A stretch of 64,000 nt of DNA, taken from contig NZ_JBDPZC010000001.1 of the NCBI RefSeq assembly GCF_039872765.1, forward strand, positions 806,001-870,000, written 5' to 3'. Positions 24,741-36,770 of the stretch are shown one piece after another. Numbering within the stretch: position 1 is the first letter of the stretch; every line of letters begins with the position of its first letter. The notes beneath the pieces are model-generated. The model was not told the DNA's origin. It saw only the letters and a program-made list of their open reading frames with translations, and did not search any database. The translations under genes were made by a program, and so were the position numbers. The DNA is from Roseateles_B flavus (lineage in GTDB: Bacteria; Pseudomonadota; Gammaproteobacteria; Burkholderiales; Burkholderiaceae_C).

Positions 24741-25871
24741 ATGACCCTGAAGCCCTACGCCTGCCATGCCAACGCCTCCCGCGGTCGCCGCTTCCCGGAG
24801 CCGGCTGCGCCCACGCGCAGCGAATTCCAGCGCGACCGCGACCGCATCGTCCACAGCTCCGCCTTTCGCCGCCTGGTCTACAAGACCCAGGTCTTCCTCA
24901 ACCATGAAGGCGACCTGTTCCGCACGCGGCTGACACACTCGCTGGAGGTGGCCCAGCTGGGGCGCTCCATTGGCCGCAGCCTGGGCCTGGACGAGGACCT
25001 GATCGAGACCGTGGCCCTGGCCCATGACCTGGGCCACACCCCTTTCGGCCATGCCGGCCAGGATGTTCTCGACGATTGCATGAAGGCCCATGGCGGCTTC
25101 GAGCACAACCTGCAGAGCCTGCGTGTTGTGGACCATCTGGAGCAACGCTACCCGGCCTTCGACGGGCTCAACCTCACGTTCGAGAGCCGGGAGGGCATCC
25201 TCAAGCACTGCGCGCGGCGCAATGCGGAGCAGCTCGAGGCGCGCGAACCCGGCGGCATCGCACAGCGCTTCCTCCGCGGCGGCCAGCCCAGCCTCGAGGC
25301 CCAGCTCTGCAACCTGGCGGACGAGGTGGCCTACAACGCCCACGATATCGATGACGGTGTGCGCTCCGGGCTGCTGACACTGGAACAACTGGAATCGGTG
25401 CCCCTGGTGCAGCACTACCTGCGTGAGACGCTGGCTGCCTATCCCGCCCTCCAGGGCAAGCGCCTGCTGTTCGAGACCATCCGCCGCATGCTGTCGCAGC
25501 AGGTCTACGACATCATCGAGGCCAGCGAAGCCGCCCTGGCTGAGCACAGACCGTGCGATGTCGACGCCGTCCGGCGGGCGCCCCCCCTGATCCGCTTCAC
25601 GCCGGCCATGCGCCAGGCCAGCACCGAGCTCAAGCGCTTCCTCTTCGCCAACCTGTACCGGCATGCCCAGGTCCGCGACACCCGCCAACGGGCGGAGACC
25701 GTCCTCCGGGACCTGTTCGCCGCCTATCTGCAGGACCGCCAGCACCTGCCGCCGGACTTCGCAGAGCAGATGGACCACCCGCGCGCCTGTGCCGACTACA
25801 TCGCCGGCATGACCGACCGCTTCGCTCTGAAAGAGCACGAAAGGCTGACGGGGCAGCGTCTTTTTGCCTGA
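24741..25871 (+). CDS. dgt: dGTPase-like HD-domain triphosphohydrolase
   Basis: Deoxyguanosinetriphosphate triphosphohydrolase-like protein: hydrolyses dNTPs to nucleoside and triphosphate. 376 residues from ATG 24741 (MTLKPYACHA). The start of the catalytic domain is 'RSEFQRDRDRIVHSSAFRRLVYKTQVF' and the HD metal ligands are in 'RTRLTHSLEVAQLGRSIGRSLGL' and 'LAHDLGHTPFGHAGQDVLDDCM', with 'ADEVAYNAHDIDDGVRSGLL' supplying the final Asp. This is the shorter group-2 type, without the extra insertion of the E. coli enzyme. It ends 28 bases before the left repeat of the transposase element. Confidence 0.93.
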   Translation: MTLKPYACHANASRGRRFPEPAAPTRSEFQRDRDRIVHSSAFRRLVYKTQVFLNHEGDLFRTRLTHSLEVAQLGRSIGRSLGLDEDLIETVALAHDLGHTPFGHAGQDVLDDCMKAHGGFEHNLQSLRVVDHLEQRYPAFDGLNLTFESREGILKHCARRNAEQLEAREPGGIAQRFLRGGQPSLEAQLCNLADEVAYNAHDIDDGVRSGLLTLEQLESVPLVQHYLRETLAAYPALQGKRLLFETIRRMLSQQVYDIIEASEAALAEHRPCDVDAVRRAPPLIRFTPAMRQASTELKRFLFANLYRHAQVRDTRQRAETVLRDLFAAYLQDRQHLPPDFAEQMDHPRACADYIAGMTDRFALKEHERLTGQRLFA

Positions 25872-25898
25872 GCTGCCTTTCAGCGATTCCCTGGGGAA

Positions 25899-25911
25899 TA
25901 ATTGGGGACAG
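25899..25911 (+). repeat. Left REP-like repeat of the transposase element
   Basis: TAATTGGGGACAG, the exact inverse of 26637-26649 on the other side of the transposase gene. The GGGGACAG core is known from repeats linked to REP-associated tyrosine transposases in other Proteobacteria (recalled, not searched). Confidence 0.8.
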
Positions 25912-25945
25912 ATTGACGCAGCCCCCGGCTGCAAGGAGCGCCGCC

Positions 25946-26650
25946 ATGGCTCGACTGTCCCGCCTTGCCATTCCGGGCGAGGTCCATCACCTGATCCAGC
26001 GCGGCCACGACCAGCAGCCCATCGTGCGGGATGATGAGGACCGCCGTGCCTTCGTCGATGCCCTGCGCGAATGCGCGGCCCTGCACAAGGTAGCCATCCA
26101 CGCCTATGTGCTGATGGACAACCACCTGCACCTGCTGGCCACGCCCCCCGCGCCGGAGAGTCTCAGCCGGATGATGCAGTCGCTGGGGCGGCGATACGTG
26201 GCCCGCTTCAACCGGAGGCATCAGCGCAGCGGCGGACTGTGGGAAGGGCGCTTCCGCGCGGCACCGCTGGAGCCGAGCTGGCTGCTGTCGTGCATGCGCT
26301 ACATCGAGCTCAACCCGCAGCGCAGCGGCCTGGTCGAGCGCCCGGAGGCCTATGCCTGGTCCAGCGCGGCCCACCATCTGGGCGCTGTGCGTGATCCGCT
26401 GGTACACGACCACGCCGGCTTCTGGGCCATGGGCAACACGCCTTTTGAGCGCGATGCCAACTACCGGCGCTACCTGGAGGAGGGCAGCAGCCCCGAGGAG
26501 ATGGAGGCCCTGCTGGCGGCAGCCCTGCGCGGCTGGCCCCTTGGTTCTCCCGCCTATCGCGCCCAGTTGGCCAAGCAGACCGACCGGCCGCTGGCGCCCC
26601 GGCCGCGCGGCCGTCCGCCGCGCCAGATCAATAAGACTGTCCCCAATTAA
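25946..26650 (+). CDS. rayT: REP-associated tyrosine transposase (Y1_Tnp family, IS200-like)
   Basis: RAYTs are domesticated IS200/IS605-type transposases that act on REP repeats in single-stranded form. The 234-residue protein starts MARLSRLAIPGEVHHLIQRGHDQQPI, with the family's 'HH..QRG' motif. The HUH metal motif is 'YVLMDNHLHLLATP'; the catalytic Tyr is expected in 'GRRYVARFNRRHQRSGGLWEGRF'. 'CMRYIELNPQRSGLV' and 'YAWSSAAHH' follow. The basic tail 'APRPRGRPPRQI' is family-like. It sits between dgt and gltB, flanked by inverted TAATTGGGGACAG repeats; the right repeat overlaps the stop codon. All motifs appear intact. Confidence 0.93.
   Translation: MARLSRLAIPGEVHHLIQRGHDQQPIVRDDEDRRAFVDALRECAALHKVAIHAYVLMDNHLHLLATPPAPESLSRMMQSLGRRYVARFNRRHQRSGGLWEGRFRAAPLEPSWLLSCMRYIELNPQRSGLVERPEAYAWSSAAHHLGAVRDPLVHDHAGFWAMGNTPFERDANYRRYLEEGSSPEEMEALLAAALRGWPLGSPAYRAQLAKQTDRPLAPRPRGRPPRQINKTVPN
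26637..26649 (-). repeat. Right REP-like repeat overlapping the transposase stop codon
   Basis: CTGTCCCCAATTA, exact inverse of the left copy. The last two bases belong to the TAA stop codon of the transposase. Confidence 0.8.
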
Positions 26651-26651
26651 T

Positions 26652-26681
26652 TTGGAGCTTGCACTCTGGAATCTATATAAA
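26652..26681 (+). promoter_or_regulatory. Candidate sigma-70 promoter for gltB next to the repeats
   Basis: -35 TTGGAG (26652-26657) and -10 TATAAA (26676-26681), spacer 18 (or TATATA with spacer 16). It is placed between the right repeat and the third repeat copy, 140 bases before the gltB ATG. The match to consensus is moderate. Confidence 0.4.
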
Positions 26682-26682
26682 A

Positions 26683-26702
26683 GAGTCTGACCCCATTTAA
26701 TC
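26683..26702 (-). repeat. Diverged third copy of the REP-like repeat
   Basis: On the minus strand it reads GATTAAATGGGGTCAGACTC, matching the right repeat (AATTAATTGGGGACAGTCTT) at 15 of 20 positions in the same orientation. It lies right after the candidate gltB -10 box. The remaining bases up to gltB (26703-26820) show nothing else I can support. Confidence 0.6.
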
Positions 26703-26820
26703 GTTCTTGTCCTGTAACGGTTCGACGACTAATCTGCACGGCAATCCTCCCGCGCTGCAGCAATCGCGTAGCGCAGGCCCCACGGGGCCGGAGCTACAGC
26801 CTTTTGAATGCGGAGTCGCC

Positions 26821-31599
<4,779 letters not shown>

Positions 31600-31616
31600 G
31601 AGATTAGGAGTACACA

Positions 31617-33083
31617 ATGGGAAAAGTCACCGGCTTCATGGAGTACGAGCGCCTGGAGGAGGGCTACGAGCCCGTTCCGGCCCGCCTGAAGAACTACAAG
31701 GAGTTCGTCATTGCGTTGAGCGCCGATCAGGCCAAGCAGCAGGGCGCGCGCTGCATGGACTGCGGCACGCCGTTCTGCAACAACGGCTGCCCGGTCAACA
31801 ACATCATTCCGGACTTCAACGACCTCGTGTACCGCGGTGACTGGCAGAACGCCATCACGGTCCTGCACAGCACCAACAATTTCCCGGAGTTCACCGGCCG
31901 CATCTGCCCCGCGCCCTGCGAGGCGGCCTGCACGCTGAACGTCAATGACGACGCGGTGGGCATCAAGTCCATCGAGCACGCCATCATCGACCGCGCCTGG
32001 CTCGAGGGCTGGGTGAAGCCGCAGCCGGCCGCCGTGAAGACAGGCAAGCGCGTGGCCGTCGTGGGCTCGGGCCCGGCCGGCCTGGCCGCGGCGCAGCAGC
32101 TGGCGCGTGTCGGTCACGAGGTCACGGTCTTCGAGAAGAACGACCGCGTGGGCGGCCTGCTGCGCTATGGCATCCCCGACTTCAAGATGGAGAAGTCCCA
32201 CATCGACCGCCGTGTGCAGCAGATGGAGGCCGAGGGTGTCGTGTTCCGCACCGGCGTGCTCGTGGCCAGCCTCGGTGAGGACAGCAAGGTCACCAACTGG
32301 GCCAAGGAAACGGTCAGCGCCGAGGACCTGAAGGCCCAGTTCGATGCCGTGCTGCTGTGCGGCGGCGCCGAACAGTCGCGAGACCTGCCGGTGCCGGGCC
32401 GTGACCTGGCGGGCATCCACTTCGCGATGGAGTTTCTGCCCCAGCAGAACAAGGTCAATGCCGGCGACAAGCTCAAGGGCCAGTTGCGGGCGGAAGGCAA
32501 GCACGTCATCGTCATCGGCGGTGGGGACACCGGCAGCGACTGCGTGGGGACCAGCAACCGCCATGGCGCCAAGAGCGTCACCCAGTTCGAGCTGATGCCC
32601 CGCCCGCCCGAGGAAGAGGACCGCCCGCTGACCTGGCCCTACTGGCCCTACAAGCTGCGCACCTCGTCCAGCCACGAGGAGGGCTGCGAGCGCGAGTTCG
32701 CCATCGCCACCAAGGAATTCATCGGCGAGAAGGGCAAGGTCACCGGCGTCAAGACGGTGCGCGTGGAGTGGCAGGGCGGCAAGATGGTCGAGGTGCCGGG
32801 TTCCGAGCAGATACTGAAGGCGGATCTGGTGCTGCTGGCCATGGGCTTTGTCGCGCCGGTCTCACCGGTGCTGGAGGCCTTTGGCGTGGGCAAGGACGCC
32901 CGCGGCAACGCCAAGGCGAGCACCGAGGCCCAGGGGGGCTACGCGACGAACGTCGACAAGGTCTTCGCCGCGGGTGACATGCGCCGGGGCCAGTCCCTGG
33001 TCGTCTGGGCCATCCGAGAGGGCCGCCAGGCCGCCCGGGCCGTGGACGAATACCTGACCGGCAGCAGCGTGCTGCCGCGCTGA
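31617..33083 (+). CDS. gltD: Glutamate synthase (NADPH) small subunit GltD
   Basis: Supplies electrons from NADPH through FAD and two 4Fe-4S clusters to GltB. 488 residues. Cluster cysteines are in 'CMDCGTPFCNNGCPVNN' and 'ICPAPCEAACTL'. The FAD-binding 'VVGSGPAGLAAAQQLARVGHEVTVFEK' and NADPH-binding 'IVIGGGDTGSDCVGTS' dinucleotide folds follow, with 'AAGDMRRGQSLVVWAIREGRQAAR' completing the FAD site. The start ATG lies 17 bases after the gltB stop with TTAGGAG upstream. A strong terminator follows the gene. Confidence 0.97.
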   Translation: MGKVTGFMEYERLEEGYEPVPARLKNYKEFVIALSADQAKQQGARCMDCGTPFCNNGCPVNNIIPDFNDLVYRGDWQNAITVLHSTNNFPEFTGRICPAPCEAACTLNVNDDAVGIKSIEHAIIDRAWLEGWVKPQPAAVKTGKRVAVVGSGPAGLAAAQQLARVGHEVTVFEKNDRVGGLLRYGIPDFKMEKSHIDRRVQQMEAEGVVFRTGVLVASLGEDSKVTNWAKETVSAEDLKAQFDAVLLCGGAEQSRDLPVPGRDLAGIHFAMEFLPQQNKVNAGDKLKGQLRAEGKHVIVIGGGDTGSDCVGTSNRHGAKSVTQFELMPRPPEEEDRPLTWPYWPYKLRTSSSHEEGCEREFAIATKEFIGEKGKVTGVKTVRVEWQGGKMVEVPGSEQILKADLVLLAMGFVAPVSPVLEAFGVGKDARGNAKASTEAQGGYATNVDKVFAAGDMRRGQSLVVWAIREGRQAARAVDEYLTGSSVLPR

Positions 33084-33120
33084 CCCCGTCTGACCGCTCC
33101 CGGGCCTTGCCCGACTGCCA

Positions 33121-33151
33121 GCCGCCCCGCGTGACGCGAGGGCGGCTTTTT
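33121..33151 (+). terminator. Terminator after gltD
   Basis: Nested stem GCCGCC(C)CGCGT / (C)GCG(AG)GGCGGC followed by TTTTT. Confidence 0.85.
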
Positions 33152-33315
33152 CATGGTCGACCGGAAACTGTTTGCGGCTGGTTACAAGCTTTTGCCATTC
33201 GTCCGCGACGGGCGGCCGCTGGTCGGGCGGTGTGTCGCCACCGTGGAAAACGCCCCCTCGCCTTGCCTATGCTTCGGCCGACACTACGCTCAGGCCCATG
33301 CCAGGCTCCCTGTGG

Positions 33316-33331
33316 GGGCACGGTTCTGGCG
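33316..33331 (+). promoter_or_regulatory. Possible sigma-54 promoter ahead of pilE
   Basis: GGGCAC-N5-TGGCG: the -24 element matches TGGCAC at five of six positions and the invariant GG-N10-GC spacing holds, but the -12 element is weak. The start of transcription would be about 13 bases before the pilE ATG, which is tight. The rest of the 33152-33355 gap holds nothing else I can support. Confidence 0.25.
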
Positions 33332-33355
33332 TCCCGAACGAACCTGCGAGCAACC

Positions 33356-33832
33356 ATGACACATATTCGATTTGCCGGTGCGAAGCGCGCTTCCCAGTCA
33401 GGCTTCACCTTGATGGAAGTCCTGGTGGTGACGGCCATCCTGGGCATCCTGCTGGGCCTGGCCTTGCCCTCCTATCGTGACTATGTGCGGCGAGGCAGCA
33501 TCCCGGAGGCGACGGCAGCGCTGTCGGACTACCGAGTCAAGATGGAGCAGTACTACCAGGACCACCGCAACTACGGCTCCAGTACCAAGTGTGCCAATGA
33601 TGCTCCGGCGCCGGCCTGGAAGGACTTCTCTCCCGCGGGCAAGAAGAACTTCGACTACGGTTGCGAGACCCCGGCGGATGGTCAGGACTACAAGTTGACC
33701 GCCACCGGCAAATCGACGTCCGTCGTCGCGGGCCATACCTACGAGCTGACCTCCAGCACCACCAAGACGACGTCCTTCAAGGGCGAGTCGGTGGACAAGA
33801 GCTGCTGGGTCGTACGGGGCGACGAATGCTGA
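33356..33832 (+). CDS. pilE: Type IV minor pilin PilE
   Basis: Minor pilin of the priming complex that starts pilus assembly. From ATG 33356, 158 residues: a leader of 16 residues (MTHIRFAGAKRASQSG), then FTLMEVLVVTAILGILLGLALPSYRDYV with Glu5. 'MEQYYQDHRNYGS' resembles the major pilin-like C-domain start, and two Cys pairs lie in 'TKCANDAP...YGCET' and 'KSCWVVRGDEC'; the last is a typical C-terminal disulfide loop. First gene of an operon continuing through pilY1. PilD at 53 kb would remove the leader. Confidence 0.9.
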   Translation: MTHIRFAGAKRASQSGFTLMEVLVVTAILGILLGLALPSYRDYVRRGSIPEATAALSDYRVKMEQYYQDHRNYGSSTKCANDAPAPAWKDFSPAGKKNFDYGCETPADGQDYKLTATGKSTSVVAGHTYELTSSTTKTTSFKGESVDKSCWVVRGDEC

Positions 33833-34437
33833 GCACCGCCGTTCCCAGGCGCCACCGAGCTGCCGCCGGCTTCACGCTCATCGAGTTGGCCGTCGGGCTG
33901 GCCATCATGGGCCTGCTCGTGGCGGTGACGGTCCCAAGTGCGATTGAGTGGGTCAAGAATCTGCAGGTCCGCAGCGCCACCGAGTCGCTGCGTGCGGGCC
34001 TTGAGCGAGCCCGCCTGGATGCGCTGAAGAACAACCGGGCGGTCAGCTTCTGGCTGATTTCTGATGACGCCGCGGTGCCAGGTAGCGGCTGCGCGGTATC
34101 CAACATCGGCCGCCACTGGGTGATCAGCGTGAAGGACCCCGCCGGCAAGTGCAACGAAACCGTTGCCAGCGCGGACCCCCTGCTGGTCGCGCGGTCCGAG
34201 GCCGTCTCCGGCTCGGCGCAGGTCAAGGTCGCGGCCGTCGATGCCGACGACAAGGACGCCTCCCGGGTGATCTTCAACACCCTGGGGCAGGTGGTCAACG
34301 CGGATGCCATCAACCGCATCACCATCAAGCCGGCCTCCGGCACGGCACGGGAACTCCAGATCCGTGTGGAAAGCGGGGGCGCGATCCGCAGCTGCGATCC
34401 CAAGGTGTCTTCCAGTGATCCGAGGGCCTGCCCATGA
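33826..34437 (+). CDS. fimT: Type IV minor pilin FimT/FimU (GspH-like)
   Basis: Minor pilin with the GspH/FimT fold, part of the tip/priming complex; FimT proteins can also bind DNA in natural transformation. From ATG 33826 (overlapping the pilE stop by seven bases), 203 residues: leader MLSTAVPRRHRAAAG, then FTLIELAVGLAIMGLLVAVTVPS with Glu5. The C-domain includes 'RLDALKNNRAVSFWLI' and 'VIFNTLGQVVNADAINRITIKPASGTARELQIRVESGGAIRSCDP', the GspH beta-strands. Whether it is the FimU or FimT orthologue is not decided by the sequence. Confidence 0.87.
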   Translation: MLSTAVPRRHRAAAGFTLIELAVGLAIMGLLVAVTVPSAIEWVKNLQVRSATESLRAGLERARLDALKNNRAVSFWLISDDAAVPGSGCAVSNIGRHWVISVKDPAGKCNETVASADPLLVARSEAVSGSAQVKVAAVDADDKDASRVIFNTLGQVVNADAINRITIKPASGTARELQIRVESGGAIRSCDPKVSSSDPRACP

Positions 34438-34859
34438 GCACGATGACGTTTCAACAGGGCCGCCGCCGCCCGCGCCAGCGGGGCATTGCGCTGATCGAGG
34501 CCATGATCGGTGTGCTGATCTTCGCCTTCGGCGTGCTGGGCCTGATCGGGCTGCAGGCCGCCATGACCCGCGCCCAGACCAACACCAAGTTCAGGGCCGA
34601 CGCGGCCAACCTGGCTGCCGATCTCATTGCGCTGATCCAGACGGACACCATCGCCAATATGAAGCAGTATGAGAAGGCGTCCTGCGCCGCCTATCCGCGC
34701 TGCAAGGAATGGCGGACCAAGGTGAAGTCTGTCCTGCCGTCTGCCGAGGATCCCGAGGTGACCGTGGACACCGGCACCAGCAAGGTCGACATCATCATTC
34801 GCTGGCAGCAGGGCTCGGACACGAACCAGTACCAAACCGTCCTGATGTGGCAGCCATGA
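34434..34859 (+). CDS. pilV: Type IV minor pilin PilV
   Basis: Minor pilin of the PilVWX-FimU-PilY1 priming complex. 141 residues. The leader is MSTMTFQQGRRRPRQRG, followed by IALIEAMIGVLIFAFGVLGLIGLQ (Glu5); the short 'GIALIEAMIGVLIFAFGVLGL' helix is the PilV signature. It overlaps fimT and pilW by ATGA at both ends. The small C-domain has two Cys (KASCAAYPRC). Confidence 0.9.
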   Translation: MSTMTFQQGRRRPRQRGIALIEAMIGVLIFAFGVLGLIGLQAAMTRAQTNTKFRADAANLAADLIALIQTDTIANMKQYEKASCAAYPRCKEWRTKVKSVLPSAEDPEVTVDTGTSKVDIIIRWQQGSDTNQYQTVLMWQP

Positions 34860-36007
34860 GCAAGAAGAGACTTCAAACCATGCCCCGCAAGCGCGGCAGC
34901 GCCGGCTTCACGCTCGTCGAGCTGATGGTGGGGGTGGGCGTGGGCCTGCTGTCCACGGTGGTCATCGCCACCATCCTGGCCCGTTCGGAGCAACAGAAGC
35001 GCAACACCATGTCGGGCTCCGATGCCCAGGTGTCGGGTGCGCTGGCGCTTTTCGAGCTTGAGCAGGTCGTCAGAGAGGCGGGCTACGGGCTCACCTCGGA
35101 CACTGCGGGCACGGGCTGCACCCTGACAGCCACGTATGCTGGGGCTGTGATCGCCGGCATGCCAGCCGACCTGGCACCCGTCGTGATTACCAAGACGGCG
35201 GACAAGCCAGACACGGTGCGTGTCACGAAGAGCACGCCCTCGCGCTTCTCGATCCCGTCCCAGGTCACCGCCCCGCTGTTCAATCCTGGGGGTGGGGGCA
35301 CGGTCGCCAACACGGTCACCGTGAAATCCAATATCGGCATTGCGGCGGGTGATCTGCTCGCAGCGGTTAGCGGGCCGGCCGATGTCAAGACCGGCGTGGG
35401 GACCTGCGTCGTCTTCCAGGCGACCGACGTCAAGGATGACCATCTGGGCATCGGACGGACAGTTGATGCTGCCTGGAATGCTTTGGCCACCTTGCCGGCG
35501 CTGTCCCTGGACCAATACGTCGTCAACCTGGGCGGCCTCGAGAGTTCAACCTACACGGTGGAGCCCGTCGCAGCCGGCAGCCCCATCTACGCCCTGCGGA
35601 ACTCGCAGTTCACCTTGAAAGACCGGGCCGTCGTCACCCGCGTGGTGCAGAACGGCGTGGTCGACCTCAAGGCCTTCTATGGTGTGGACTCGGACGCTGA
35701 CGGTATCGTGGACAAGTACGTGTCTGACACCCCCACCTCGGTGGAGGGCTGGCAGCAGGTGCGCTCGGTGCGCATGGCCCTGCTGACGCGCTCCGAGCAG
35801 TTCGAGAAGGACAAGGTGACCGTGTCTGAACCTCTGTGGGACGTCGGCAAGGTGGCCGATGTGCCCGGCACCGAGGACTGCGGCGCCAGCAAGTGCATCA
35901 AGCTGAACCCCAAGGTTGCGACCGACTGGGAACATTACCGCTACAAGGTCTTCGAGGTGGTGATTCCCATCCGGAATCAGCTGTGGCGCTCCGACCTGAA
36001 GAGCTGA
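34856..36007 (+). CDS. pilW: Type IV minor pilin PilW
   Basis: Large minor pilin of the priming complex. From ATG 34856, 383 residues: leader MSKKRLQTMPRKRGSAG, then FTLVELMVGVGVGLLSTVVIA with Glu5. The globular domain ends with the PilW-type 'VRSVRMALLTRSEQFEKDKVTVSEP' and a C-terminal 'YRYKVFEVVIPIRNQLW'. The acidic 'YGVDSDADGIVDKYV' is a possible Ca-binding loop. ATGA overlap with pilV; 34-base gap to pilX. Length is within the family range. Confidence 0.92.
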   Translation: MSKKRLQTMPRKRGSAGFTLVELMVGVGVGLLSTVVIATILARSEQQKRNTMSGSDAQVSGALALFELEQVVREAGYGLTSDTAGTGCTLTATYAGAVIAGMPADLAPVVITKTADKPDTVRVTKSTPSRFSIPSQVTAPLFNPGGGGTVANTVTVKSNIGIAAGDLLAAVSGPADVKTGVGTCVVFQATDVKDDHLGIGRTVDAAWNALATLPALSLDQYVVNLGGLESSTYTVEPVAAGSPIYALRNSQFTLKDRAVVTRVVQNGVVDLKAFYGVDSDADGIVDKYVSDTPTSVEGWQQVRSVRMALLTRSEQFEKDKVTVSEPLWDVGKVADVPGTEDCGASKCIKLNPKVATDWEHYRYKVFEVVIPIRNQLWRSDLKS

Positions 36008-36041
36008 TTCGTTTCTCTCGGTTGCCTCACTGAGCGAATCT

Positions 36042-36719
36042 ATGAAACTGGACTTGAACATGCCTCATCACCTGAATGCCCGCATGGGCCGGCGCCAGCA
36101 GCGCGGCGTGTCGATGATCTTTGCGCTCATCTCCCTGGTCGTGCTGACCCTGGGCGGCGTGGCCCTGGTGCGTTCGGTGGATACCGGCAGCCTCACGCTG
36201 GGCAACCTCGGTTTCCGCAAGGATGCAGTCACGGCGGCGTCTATTGGAACGGAAACTGCCATCTCCAAACTGGCGGGCCTCGGCCCCGCCAAGCTCGAGA
36301 GCGACGTTCTTGAACTCGGCTACTACGCTGTGGCCGTGGACAACCTCGCGCCCACACTGACCGAGCAGGACGCTGCCAAGGCCCTGTCCATGGTTGACTG
36401 GGCAGGCGACGACTGCGGTGGCATGGAGGTATCGGCCACCGCCGTATGTTTGAAGCCCAATCCGGTGGCCCTCACGGCGGGGAACTCCAAGGTGCGGTGG
36501 GTGATCACGCGCCTGTGTGCGGAGCCCGGCCCTGGCGGCAGTGGCCGCCCCTGCGCCCTGCCGATCAAGCTTTCCAAGGCCGTCAGCATGGACAAGGGCA
36601 TGCTGAGCTACATGGGCAAAATCCTGCCCAAGACGACAACGACCTTCTACCGGGTGATCACCCGCGCTGAAGGCTCGCGACAGACGGTCGCCATCACCGA
36701 GACGCTGGTCCATTTCTGA
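36042..36719 (+). CDS. pilX: Type IV minor pilin PilX
   Basis: Minor pilin that caps the priming complex with PilY1. 225 residues. The leader-like part is 'MKLDLNMPHHLNARMGRRQQRG' followed by VSMIFALISLVVLTLGGVALVRSV. Position 5 of the processed protein would be Phe, not Glu, which is usual in the PilX family (as for GspK). 'GSLTLGNLGFRKDAVTAASIGTETAISKL' follows. The C-domain has a few Cys. The initiating Met could also be the ATG at 36060. Sits in the expected slot between pilW and pilY1. Confidence 0.88.
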   Translation: MKLDLNMPHHLNARMGRRQQRGVSMIFALISLVVLTLGGVALVRSVDTGSLTLGNLGFRKDAVTAASIGTETAISKLAGLGPAKLESDVLELGYYAVAVDNLAPTLTEQDAAKALSMVDWAGDDCGGMEVSATAVCLKPNPVALTAGNSKVRWVITRLCAEPGPGGSGRPCALPIKLSKAVSMDKGMLSYMGKILPKTTTTFYRVITRAEGSRQTVAITETLVHF

Positions 36720-36770
36720 CCGCTTGGCGGTCCGGATCCCTGAACGGTTAACCCTGGTGTGGAGCATTCC

